A program made the translations under genes and the position numbers. From contig NZ_LFIP02000006.1 in the NCBI RefSeq assembly GCF_001189235.2, forward strand, positions 62,001-126,000: 64,000 bases of DNA. The letters are read 5' to 3'. Each line of letters starts with the position of its first letter. Position 1 is the first letter of the stretch. The notes beneath the pieces were generated by a model. That model was not told the origin of the DNA, searched no databases, and was given only the letters and a program-made list of their open reading frames with translations. Positions 56,569-64,000 of the stretch are shown here, one piece after another. This DNA comes from Bradyrhizobium embrapense (lineage in GTDB: Bacteria; Pseudomonadota; Alphaproteobacteria; Rhizobiales; Xanthobacteraceae).

Positions 56569-56987
56569 GATACGATGTCCCGGGAGGCATAGCCGGCACA
56601 AATGCTACTCGCGTACAGCCAAACGATCGGTACGACGATGCGGTCGATCTTGACCAAACGGACCAGGCGCCTGCCGATCAGGCAGAGCGTACCGTGCCGA
56701 TGGCACGAAATTGGCGTCGATTGACGACGCGGGCCGAGTCTTCCGACCAGCTTTCCAGCCAACGCATGCGCAGGCCCTGCGCCTTGCACGCAACGCCGAA
56801 AAGCCTTGATCAATTCAGGAAAGGATAATGCCACATGGACGGCCCGGAGCGAATGCATGGCAGCGACCGCCAGCACCACTTGGGGTGCGCTCGCGGAAGC
56901 GTGCGTGGCCAGGCGTGCAAGCGCGCTGATGCTCTCCACCTCGGACGGACAGGGTGCGAGATCATGCCGCGCCGGCTGGAACTTCAT
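56565..56987 (-). CDS. HupG-position protein, divergent (HyaE-like?)
   Basis: 140-residue protein standing where hupG lies in hup clusters, coupled to hupH by ATGA. The segment VALSFPELIKAF followed by a GA-rich helix resembles the thioredoxin-like HupG/HyaE family (A-V-V-L-P-E-L-x-K-A-F). The C-terminal third is unusually rich in Arg, Cys and hydrophobic residues (HRHGTLCLIGRRLVRLVKID) and does not match well, so a frameshift or fast divergence is possible. HupG acts as a chaperone for the Tat-exported small subunit. The 186 bp between it and hupF hold no gene. Confidence 0.5.
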   Translation of the reverse strand: MKFQPARHDLAPCPSEVESISALARLATHASASAPQVVLAVAAMHSLRAVHVALSFPELIKAFRRCVQGAGPAHALAGKLVGRLGPRRQSTPISCHRHGTLCLIGRRLVRLVKIDRIVVPIVWLYASSICAGYASRDIVS

Positions 56988-57173
56988 CAGACTCCCTTCA
57001 GATCGTCCTTGGTTTGAGCTAGGTGAGATGTAGCAAGGCACGTGCCAATCATCGTCGCGCTGTGAGGGAGACTGGAATCATCACTCGAAGCATTGACCTT
57101 TCCATGCGGAAGGTGCGCGCGATTGATCGATTTGCGAGCAGGCGAGGTCACCGCAACATCCGCAGCAGAACCG

Positions 57174-57464
57174 CTAACGTAGATGCTCAGGCAATTGCGG
57201 CTCACGACCGACCAGGTCCGCAAAGAAGGGGCCGCAGTCCTGGCCGTTACGGCTGGCGTCAAGCCCGTCGAGTGCTTCCGAGATCAGTCTTGCTTCATCC
57301 TCATCCAAGAGTCGCACGGCGGTGTCGATATGAACGAGCACCCTAGCGCCGACCGGGGCGCAGTAGAGCAGCATGACCGAGACACGCCGCTGTTCGTTGC
57401 GATACTCACAAAGTGCCGTGATGTCGTCCGTCTCAACAATCATCATTGGTAAGCCAAGGCACAT
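57174..57464 (-). CDS. hupF: HupF, HypC-family chaperone
   Basis: 96-residue HupF. MCLGLPMMIVETDD carries the essential Cys2, and GARVLVHIDTAVRLLDEDEA is the family core; the tail (FFADLVGREPQLPEHLR) is the HupF extension absent from HypC. It protects HupL during oxygen exposure and maturation in R. leguminosarum. The ATG at 57464 is fixed by the Cys2 rule. Confidence 0.93.
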   Translation of the reverse strand: MCLGLPMMIVETDDITALCEYRNEQRRVSVMLLYCAPVGARVLVHIDTAVRLLDEDEARLISEALDGLDASRNGQDCGPFFADLVGREPQLPEHLR

Positions 57465-57480
57465 GATCAATCGCGGGCCG

Positions 57481-58080
57481 CTAGATCGGCTGCGCTCCCA
57501 TCTCATAACTTGCATGGTCGATACTGTTCGCCAACAGCCGTTCTGATGCAGGCAGCGGCGCCGTTCGCGGTGCAGCCGGCGAGCCCCACTGCGTCAGGAT
57601 TTTGCAAGCCAATTCGATTGCCGGCGCAATCTGGAAGCGCACCGGAGCTGTCAGAGGACCACCCCAGTGCTGCAGGTCCAGCGCCTGACATCCGATGAGA
57701 GCGAGTTCTCGCGGGCAGCGGCCAAGCAGATCGGCCGCACTCAAGACCTCCTGAAAGCCGGTCTGATGTAGGCTTATCTTCTTGGCGCCGGCAAATTTTG
57801 GCACCTCGGCATCCCGCATGAGCTTCAACTCTCCGGGCGGGAGTGCAAAGTCGATAGCATCGAACACGATCAGGCAATCGGCCTGCTCAAGATAGCTCAC
57901 GAGGTAGAGCCCCTGCGTGCCGCCATCAAGGATGGTGACGTTGTCAGCGACTACATAGCGGCGATGGAACTCCTCTACCGCCCGCACGCCGAACCCCTCA
58001 TCGGCCCACAGGATATTGCCGATGCCAAGCACAAGGATCCGTTGCTTGTTCTCCGGAACTAGTAACCGCGTGCCATTCAA
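57481..58080 (-). CDS. hupD: HupD, hydrogenase large-subunit maturation protease
   Basis: 199-residue nickel-dependent endopeptidase of the HyaD type. VLGIGNILWADEGFGVRAVE has the first nickel-binding acid, FDAIDFALPPG the second, and SLHQTGFQEVL the histidine. It removes the tail after DPCLACSTH of HupL once nickel is in. Start overlaps the hupC stop. Confidence 0.95.
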   Translation of the reverse strand: MNGTRLLVPENKQRILVLGIGNILWADEGFGVRAVEEFHRRYVVADNVTILDGGTQGLYLVSYLEQADCLIVFDAIDFALPPGELKLMRDAEVPKFAGAKKISLHQTGFQEVLSAADLLGRCPRELALIGCQALDLQHWGGPLTAPVRFQIAPAIELACKILTQWGSPAAPRTAPLPASERLLANSIDHASYEMGAQPI

Positions 58081-58811
58081 TCGCGAAACTCGCGCTCACC
58101 CGAAATCATGGAGGAGATGCTCCGGCGCGACATGATGTCCTCCCGGATCACTGCGTAGATGTGAACCAGAACAAAGACCAAGATCACCCACAGGCCGAGA
58201 TGATGCCAGGTATGGACGTCCTGGCTATTCGGCCAGATTGAAAACACCCAGCCGAACAGCCTGTCCTGCCAACTGTCGCTACCGGCGCCCTGCCCATAAA
58301 GTGCAAAGCCTGTGACGATCATGAACGTGACGGTTTGCGTAAACATAAGAAACATTGCGAGCTGAGCCAGGGGGTTGTGCCCGACGCGTCTGTCGGGCTC
58401 AACTGCAAGGAACCCGTACCGGCGAATCTCTTGGTGCACCTCGCGCCAAAAGCACCCGCGCCAGAGCGGAACACAAAAGATCTGCGTGGCATGTCGATTT
58501 CCAATCAAGGCCGAGTAAATGCGCAGAACAAAGCCGACGCTAAGGACATATCCCGCAGAGAAATGCGCAAATCGGATATAGCCGAACAGGAAATTGCCGC
58601 TTGCTTGTCCCGACATCGCCGGTGTGCCCGTTCCAATCAGATAGCCGGTTAAGGCCAGCATCAGAATGGCCGCCGCATTGACCCAGTGCCACAGTCGCAC
58701 CGGCGCGTCATAAACGTAGACGCCGCGATGGCCGATGCCGCGCTCGGCCGGTGTAGCATCGACGGCAGCGGGGGGCTGCCGAGCCTCGTTTCGCATGTCC
58801 CTAACGAACAT
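58077..58811 (-). CDS. hupC: HupC, b-type cytochrome subunit
   Basis: 244-residue membrane cytochrome b that passes electrons from HupSL to quinone. VRLWHWVNAAAILMLALTGYLIG, RFAHFSAGYVLSVGFVLRIY and HTWHHLGLWVILVFVLVHIYAVIRED are three of its four membrane segments with haem histidines. Its start overlaps the hupL end by 11 bases. Confidence 0.96.
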   Translation of the reverse strand: MFVRDMRNEARQPPAAVDATPAERGIGHRGVYVYDAPVRLWHWVNAAAILMLALTGYLIGTGTPAMSGQASGNFLFGYIRFAHFSAGYVLSVGFVLRIYSALIGNRHATQIFCVPLWRGCFWREVHQEIRRYGFLAVEPDRRVGHNPLAQLAMFLMFTQTVTFMIVTGFALYGQGAGSDSWQDRLFGWVFSIWPNSQDVHTWHHLGLWVILVFVLVHIYAVIREDIMSRRSISSMISGEREFRD

Positions 58812-60591
58812 TGACTAAAGCCATTTCTTGGCCGTCAAGACTCATCACATGGGTCGAGCACGCCAGGCACGGATCAAAGGAATGGATCGTACGCAAGATC
58901 TCCAGGGGTCGCAGCGGATCGGCCAACGGGGTGCCGATCAGCGAGGCTTCAAAGGCGCCAATATTACCCTTGGGATCACGAGGAGATCCGTTCCATGTCG
59001 TCGGCACGACACATTGATAGTTGTCGATCTTTGTGTCCTTGATCTTGATCCAGTGTCCAAGCGCACCGCGCGGCGCCTCAGCGAAGCCGTAGCCCATGGC
59101 CTCCTTGGGCCAGCTTTCCGGCTTCCATCTTGTGACATTGGCAGTTGCCGTATTGCCTGCCTTAATGTGGACGACCAACTTATCCTGGAAATAACGCAGC
59201 TGATGCGCCGCCCACTGACATTCGAGTGCCCGCGCCGCGGTACGGCCGAGTGTCGAGAACATCGCCGTCAGGGGAAGATTTAGTCCCTTGAGCAGTCTGT
59301 CGGCCGGCTCCTTGAACTCGGCTTTGCCCTGCGCATAACCGATGATGTATCGCGCTAAAGGCCCGACCTCGACGGCGTGGCCGCGCCAGCGCGGCGCTTT
59401 GATCCACGAATACTTGCCGCCTTCGTCGAGTTCCTTGATACTAGTCTGACTGCCCTTGACTCTTGGCCCGAGCTCGAAACTCGGTTCGGTAATGCCATCC
59501 CATGGATGCAGTCCACAGCAATCGCGCGGGTATTTATACCACGAATGCGTGACGAACTCCTGGATCTGCTCCGGATCACTATGGTCGATCGGCAATATCT
59601 CCGTGAGGTTGCCATCAAGGATCACGCCGCGCGGCAGCTTGAGATTGTTCGAAGAACAGTCGTTGGCGTTTTCGAGGATGTCGCCATAGGACATTACGCT
59701 TTTGCTTGAAAGTCCGCCGCCATGGAGCCAATCTTTATAGAACGAGCCGATCATTGCGACGTCGGGCAGATAGACCTGCTCGACAAACTCGATCGAACGG
59801 TCGATGATCGAGGATACGAGATTAAGGCGCTCCATGTTGATCGCACCCACCGCACCAGTTCCGTCGATGTTGATTGCGCAGGGCACGCCGCCGACCAGCC
59901 AGTTCGGATGCGGATTCTTGCCCCCATAGACGGCTTGGATTTTGACGATCTCCTTCTGGAAGTCGAGCGCTTCCAGATAATGCGCCAGGGCCATCAGGTT
60001 CGCCTCCGCTGGAAGCTTGTAGGCCGGATGCCCCCAATAACCGTTCTTGAAGGGACCTAATTGCCCTGATGCGAAGAATTTAGTCAGCCTGATCTGCAGA
60101 TCCTTAAAATAGCCAGGAGACGACAACGGCCACGGCGAGATGGACTGCGCCAGCGCGGAGGTCGACTTGGGGGCGGCCTGGAGCGCGGAGACCACGTCGA
60201 CCCAATCGAGTGCGTGCAGATGGTAGAAGTGTACGAGATGATCATGCACGAGCAAGCACAGCTGCATGATGTTTCGGATCGAATTGGCATTCTCCGGAAT
60301 CGTGATCCCTAGCGCATTCTCAACCGCGCGCACGGAGGTCAGCGCATGGGTGCCGGTACAGACACCGCAAATCCGCTCAGTAAACGCCCAGGCGTCGCGT
60401 GGATCGCGCCCGCGCAGGATGACTTCGATGCCACGCCACATCGTCCCGCTCGAAACAGCATTGCGGATCACGTTGTCGGCATCGACATTGGCTTCGACAC
60501 GCAGGTGGCCTTCGATGCGCGTCAACGGATCGATGACAATCCGCTTCCCGGAGCGATCGAGATTGAACCCATTTGGTATCTGTGCGGCCAC
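58801..60591 (-). CDS. hupL: HupL, uptake NiFe-hydrogenase large subunit
   Basis: 596-residue catalytic subunit of uptake hydrogenase, which recovers the H2 released by nitrogenase. The two nickel-iron ligand pairs are RICGVC near residue 74 and DPCLACSTH at the C-terminus, with a 15-residue tail (VMSLDGQEMALVNVR) for HupD to remove. RIEGHLRVEANVDADNVIRNA gives the normal N-terminus. Complete. Confidence 0.99.
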   Translation of the reverse strand: MAAQIPNGFNLDRSGKRIVIDPLTRIEGHLRVEANVDADNVIRNAVSSGTMWRGIEVILRGRDPRDAWAFTERICGVCTGTHALTSVRAVENALGITIPENANSIRNIMQLCLLVHDHLVHFYHLHALDWVDVVSALQAAPKSTSALAQSISPWPLSSPGYFKDLQIRLTKFFASGQLGPFKNGYWGHPAYKLPAEANLMALAHYLEALDFQKEIVKIQAVYGGKNPHPNWLVGGVPCAINIDGTGAVGAINMERLNLVSSIIDRSIEFVEQVYLPDVAMIGSFYKDWLHGGGLSSKSVMSYGDILENANDCSSNNLKLPRGVILDGNLTEILPIDHSDPEQIQEFVTHSWYKYPRDCCGLHPWDGITEPSFELGPRVKGSQTSIKELDEGGKYSWIKAPRWRGHAVEVGPLARYIIGYAQGKAEFKEPADRLLKGLNLPLTAMFSTLGRTAARALECQWAAHQLRYFQDKLVVHIKAGNTATANVTRWKPESWPKEAMGYGFAEAPRGALGHWIKIKDTKIDNYQCVVPTTWNGSPRDPKGNIGAFEASLIGTPLADPLRPLEILRTIHSFDPCLACSTHVMSLDGQEMALVNVR

Positions 60592-60614
60592 CGTCGCCCT
60601 CTTCTCAATTCCGT

Positions 60615-61706
60615 TTACTTTGGTGGAGCTGTGCGATCCGGCTTGTTGGTCAACCGCTTCACGGCGGTGACCGCCGCATGGGCGGCGACGGTCAGCCCAA
60701 CCACCCCGGCAGCAGCCATACCAATCTGATCGGCGTTCTTCTCAATGCCGAACTGCTTGATGGTCGTGAGTCGGTCGTAAAACGAACCCTTGTCCCAAAA
60801 GCCGTCTTCGGAGCAACTGAGGCAGCCGTGGCCGGATTGAATCGGAAATGAAACACCGCCGTTCCACCGAAGGGCCGAACAGGCATTGTAGGTGGTCGGC
60901 CCCTTGCAACCCATCTTGTAGAGGCAATGACCCTTGCGCGCGCACTCATCGTCCCACTCTTCGACGAATTGGCCGGCGTCGAAATGGGAACGTCGATAGC
61001 ATTTGTCGTGAATACGCTCGGAATAAAACATCTTTGGGCGCCCTTGGCGATCGAGCTCCGGAAGCTTTCCGAACGTGGTGATGAAAGTCACCAAGCCGCT
61101 CATGACCTCTGCGATAGGCGGACACCCAGGCACCTTGATGATCGGCTTGTTCTTGATCACCTGATCGATCGGCGCAGCGCCAGTCGGATTGGGCTTGGCC
61201 GCCTGGACGCATCCCCAGGACGCACACGTGCCCCAAGCGATGATCGCCATCGACTCTTCCGCCATCGACCTGAGCCTTTCAACGAACGGCTTGCCGCCGT
61301 CAATACAGAACATGCCCCCCTGCTTCAGCGGCGGATTACCTTCGACCGCAAGCACATACTTGCCTTTATACTTGGCGCGGGCTTCCTCCAGGATGGCTTC
61401 AGCCTGCTCTCCTGCCGCCGCCATGATCGTATCGTCATAGTCGAGCGAAATCATCGACAGCAGCATGTCTTTGATCAGCGGATGGGCCGAGCGGATGAAG
61501 CTTTCCGAGCAGCAGGTGCACTCGAGCCCGTGCAGCCAGATCACGGGTACGCGCGGCTTGGTCTCCAGGGCGTCGGCAATAGTGCTTGCGGCAAGCGGAC
61601 CAAGTCCCAAGCTTGCGGCAGTCAAACTGCAGAATTTGTGGAAACTACGACGCGTGATGCCCTGACGTCTGATCACGCTATAAAGCGTCTCCGTTGCCCC
61701 ACCCAT
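60615..61706 (-). CDS. hupS: HupS, uptake NiFe-hydrogenase small subunit
   Basis: 363-residue Fe-S subunit. It has a twin-arginine signal (ITRRSFHKFCSLTAASLGLG), the LHGLECTCCSESFIR proximal-cluster motif, distal and medial cluster cysteines (HDKCYRR, GHCLYKMGCKGPTTYNAC, GHGCLSCSEDGFWD) and a C-terminal membrane anchor (IGMAAAGVVGLTVAAHAAVTAV). The ATG at 61706 is chosen for family agreement (MGGATETLYSVI); one at 61718 is possible. Read from the sigma-54 promoter at 61758. Confidence 0.97.
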   Translation of the reverse strand: MGGATETLYSVIRRQGITRRSFHKFCSLTAASLGLGPLAASTIADALETKPRVPVIWLHGLECTCCSESFIRSAHPLIKDMLLSMISLDYDDTIMAAAGEQAEAILEEARAKYKGKYVLAVEGNPPLKQGGMFCIDGGKPFVERLRSMAEESMAIIAWGTCASWGCVQAAKPNPTGAAPIDQVIKNKPIIKVPGCPPIAEVMSGLVTFITTFGKLPELDRQGRPKMFYSERIHDKCYRRSHFDAGQFVEEWDDECARKGHCLYKMGCKGPTTYNACSALRWNGGVSFPIQSGHGCLSCSEDGFWDKGSFYDRLTTIKQFGIEKNADQIGMAAAGVVGLTVAAHAAVTAVKRLTNKPDRTAPPK

Positions 61707-61757
61707 GAACCCTTCCATGTGAGTCGTCGTCGGCAGTAACGAACCGCTGACGCAGCA

Positions 61758-61772
61758 GCAAGAAACAGGCCA
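61758..61772 (-). promoter_or_regulatory. Sigma-54 (-24/-12) promoter of hupS
   Basis: Minus-strand TGGCCTGTTTCTTGC: TGGC at -24 and TTGC at -12, 52 bp before the hupS ATG. It would drive the whole hup-hyp series. Confidence 0.82.
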
Positions 61773-61903
61773 TCGGAGCGCAACGCTTGACTGGGTGCCA
61801 AGCCAGCCTTTCGACTCTTGTCCTATCGGCGAGCTGGCCAGCAAGCCCCAGGCTCGCGCCGTTGAGTCCGGTCACGCCAGTAATGTCGGGCTTTGAACGT
61901 CGA

Positions 61904-61919
61904 TGTGAGAACTTCAACA
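61904..61919. promoter_or_regulatory. NifA-type upstream site for hupS
   Basis: TGT-GAGAACTTCA-ACA, exact TGT-N10-ACA, 132 bp upstream of the hupS -24 element. A HoxA-type activator is the alternative in free-living hydrogen-sensing strains. Confidence 0.65.
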
Positions 61920-62450
61920 GAGCAGCACCATGATTTGCCAATCCAGGGCGACCACGTCATACCCTCTTTTGCACGATCGGAACACGCGCGCGCATACCGG
62001 TCGTTGAATGAGTTGGTGCAGTTGACGGGCACCGTCCATCTCAATCAGACTTGCTCTCTGCGGGCCAAATGGGGTTCGATCCGCGTCATAGTCCGACTGC
62101 GGAAACACGCCAAAGTGGCCGGCCCAGCGCCGAACAGAACGCGAGCCGAGCCGCGCAGCGCACATGCTTTGATCTGCAAGGCGGATCGGTCCGATCTGCG
62201 TGTCATTCAATGTGGCTGCCGCACGGCATTACCAAGGGATCGGGCGCCAAGATGTTCTAAAGCGATCATCTAGGAGAGCATCGCGCGGGCCTGCGAGCGT
62301 CTCTTCGCGATGCCGGAAGCGTCACGTTCGTTCCTAGCACCGGCGCAATCCGGCCGAGGATAGCAGCTCCGGCGCTGAGTTCAGTCCTCGGTGTCCAGCG
62401 GCACCGCCGGTTTCCGAAACTGTCGTCGGGCTCTTTCAACGCCGGGCGAA
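61920..62450. other. Gap upstream of hupS, no gene
   Basis: 531 bases between the hupS control region and the end of the serine hydrolase gene. Only short overlapping frames are present; an IHF site may lie here but I cannot assign one. Confidence 0.4.
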
Positions 62451-63713
62451 TTATCGAATTATTCCAGCATAGACGATGTACTGGACTTGTTCGCGATAGT
62501 ACTTGCGGATTTCTCCGGGCGCGGCCGTTCCGACCACCACGATCAGACGCTCCTTCGGGTCGCAGAAAAATTGTGTTCCGTAAGCGCCGGTCCAGGTGAA
62601 CTCACCTGGATTGCCCGGAACCGCCGAGATACCCTCGCTTATGCGCACAGCCACTCCGAGTCCAAAGCCGAAGCCGGCACGATGCGCCTCCACATTGGCG
62701 ACCTTATTCTTGATCTCCGGCCCGAGGTGGTTGGAGATCATGTGGCGCACCGTCTTCGGTCCGAGAATGCGCTGCCCATCGAGCTCCCCGCCGTTTAGCA
62801 GCATTTGCCCGAAGCGCACATAGTCACCGACTGTCGCAAACGCGCAGGCTCCTCCGCAGTCAAACATTGTCGGACTTTCGAGGAGCTCGATCTCTTGAGG
62901 CTTTCCAGTCAGCGGGTCGTCTGGAAACGGATGCGCGAGGCGCTCGCGTTGTGATGTGGATAAATGGAAAGTGGCATCCTGCATCCCGATCGGCTTCCAC
63001 AGGTTGCTGGCAAGATAGTCGCCCAATCGTTGTCCGCTGACCTGTTCCACGACAGCTCCGAGCACGTCGGTCGAGAAGCCGTATTCGAATTCCGTCCCCG
63101 GTTGGTGCGCTAGCGGCAACTTGGTAATGGCCTGGATGAAGGCCTGCTTGTCACCCTTTAGCGGCGGGGCTGCAAAATCCGGGTAGAGACGCGCCACTTG
63201 GTCTGGACTATCTGGAGGCGCGCCATAGGTGAGACCTGATGTGTGCCGATAAAGATCGTGGATGTAGATCGGAGAACTCTGCGCTTGATACCGCAACGAA
63301 CCCTTAAGCCGTGGCACCGCGACCTTCATGTTTCCGAATTCCGGGTAATAATCCGTGAGCCTGCTCCGTAGAGGCAGGCGACCTTGCTCCATGAGGGTGA
63401 GCCCGGCAACGGCCACCATCGGCTTGGTCATAGATGCAAGCGCGAACATCGCATCGAGCCGCATCGACGATCCTTTTGCAGGATCAAGTTGGCCATACGC
63501 CTTGTAATGAATCAGCTTGCCGTCTCGGGCGATTGCAACCACCGCGCCCGGCACGCGCTTGCTTTCGATCTCACGATCGAAGAACTCGTCTAGCTTGGCA
63601 AGGCGTTGCTGAGAAACTCCAACGTCAGCGGCCATGGCCTCGGGCAGAGGCGCTGAATGCACTGAATTGAAGCTGATTCCAGCAACCACTGCGGCCATAA
63701 CAAGCTTGTTCAT
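62451..63713 (-). CDS. Serine hydrolase, beta-lactamase (class C-like/EstB) family
   Basis: 420-residue secreted protein. A signal peptide (MNKLVMAAVVAGISFNSVHS-A) is followed by the family body: S-x-x-K in ALASMTKPMVAVAG, the tyrosine motif in FEYGFSTDVLGAVVEQVSG, and WTGAYGTQFFCDPKERLIVVV near the end, replacing the KTG strand. EstB-type members hydrolyse esters or peptides rather than antibiotics. The ATG at 63713 is preferred for the signal peptide; the frame extends to 63764. It lies between hup and modB with no evident link to either. Confidence 0.9.
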   Translation of the reverse strand: MNKLVMAAVVAGISFNSVHSAPLPEAMAADVGVSQQRLAKLDEFFDREIESKRVPGAVVAIARDGKLIHYKAYGQLDPAKGSSMRLDAMFALASMTKPMVAVAGLTLMEQGRLPLRSRLTDYYPEFGNMKVAVPRLKGSLRYQAQSSPIYIHDLYRHTSGLTYGAPPDSPDQVARLYPDFAAPPLKGDKQAFIQAITKLPLAHQPGTEFEYGFSTDVLGAVVEQVSGQRLGDYLASNLWKPIGMQDATFHLSTSQRERLAHPFPDDPLTGKPQEIELLESPTMFDCGGACAFATVGDYVRFGQMLLNGGELDGQRILGPKTVRHMISNHLGPEIKNKVANVEAHRAGFGFGLGVAVRISEGISAVPGNPGEFTWTGAYGTQFFCDPKERLIVVVGTAAPGEIRKYYREQVQYIVYAGIIR

Positions 63714-63773
63714 TCTATCCTCGCCAATAGACGGAGCTGGCTTGTGCTGCTCCAGCTCTGGCATGTCTGGTCC

Positions 63774-64000
63774 TCATGTGCTTCTCCTGGCACAGCGTCT
63801 GTCGAGGAGAGCTAAGGTGAAGATGATCGCAAAAGCGAACATCACCATACCGCCCGCAACCACACTCGCCTCTCGCCAGCGTGATGCCTGGACGTAGTCT
63901 ATGACGTAGGCTGACAACACCTTGGTGCGGCCAGGAATATTGCCGCCAATCATCATCACGACACCGAATGTGCCGATCGTATGAGCAAAGCCAATCACAG
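63774..64000 (-). CDS. modB: ModB, molybdate ABC permease, C-terminal part
   Basis: The frame is open to the window end. FAHTIGTFGVVMMIGGNIPG is the molybdate/sulfate permease EAA-loop region (the related text is FAHTLGEFGVVLMIGGNIPG), followed by the last membrane helix (AGGMVMFAFAIIFTLALL). Molybdate import feeds NifQ and FeMo-co. Only about 75 residues are inside the window; stop at 63774. Confidence 0.88.
   Translation of the reverse strand, partial: VIGFAHTIGTFGVVMMIGGNIPGRTKVLSAYVIDYVQASRWREASVVAGGMVMFAFAIIFTLALLDRRCARRST

Noticed and set aside
61785..61800. TGGCACCCAGTCAAGC upstream of hupS as an alternative -24/-12 element
   Set aside because: The spacing is one base too long; the element at 61758 has correct spacing and a TTGC box.

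Overview
The window reads as a GC-rich alphaproteobacterial symbiosis-type island, most like Bradyrhizobium. Almost every gene from 349 to 33208 and from 41115 to 64000 lies on the minus strand and belongs to nitrogen fixation, Fe-S assembly or hydrogen recycling. The order nifDKENX - fdxB - (effector remnant) - iscN - nifS - nifT - nifB - fdxN - nifZ - nifH - nifQ - nifW - fixBCX matches, from memory, the B. diazoefficiens symbiotic layout. A homocitrate synthase gene (nifV) is added between nifQ and nifW. Genus and layout are inferred from remembered families; no search was run.

Layout. 1-345: end of an AhpD-type gene on the plus strand. 349-8210: nifH-nifQ-nifV-nifW-[fixA remnant]-fixB-fixC-fixX. 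8211-11289: intergenic control region, an ArsC/NifO-like gene, an OmpW-type porin behind a FixK/FNR box, and a thioredoxin-fold ferredoxin. 12489-15958: a poorly understood accessory set (two NifZ proteins, DUF3024-like, DUF6129-like, a DegT-fold protein that has lost its PLP lysine, a 73-aa protein, a Rieske protein). 16537-16900: decayed TPR-like gene. 17311-22342: fdxN, nifB, SIR2-like gene, nifT, nifS, 90-aa gene, iscN. 22619-25151: an unknown gene, a second Rieske protein and a frameshifted effector-like (NopP-type) gene. 25540-33208: nifDKENX, two small nif proteins and fdxB.

33587-40305 is a foreign-looking catabolic module (LysR regulator, SDR dehydrogenase, split transketolase, TRAP transporter), followed by a 5' fragment of an IS5-type transposase. 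Then come ferredoxin-sufBCDS (46410-41115), alanine dehydrogenase (48166-47048), the complete hupSLCDF-hupG-like-hupH-micro-ORF-hupK-hypABFCDE cluster (61706-48560), a serine hydrolase and the end of modB.

Control. I found -24/-12 (sigma-54) elements paired at 60-135 bp with TGT-N10-ACA (NifA-type) motifs upstream of nifH, nifB, iscN-nifS, nifD (two motifs), hupS and, with a degenerate -12 box, the ferredoxin-suf operon. This suggests one NifA-driven regulon: nitrogenase and its cofactor factories, Fe-S supply (suf, nifS, iscN), electron supply (fixBCX, ferredoxins), hydrogen recovery (hup/hyp) and molybdenum use (nifQ, modB). nifA, an intact fixA, nod genes and type III secretion machinery are not in the window.
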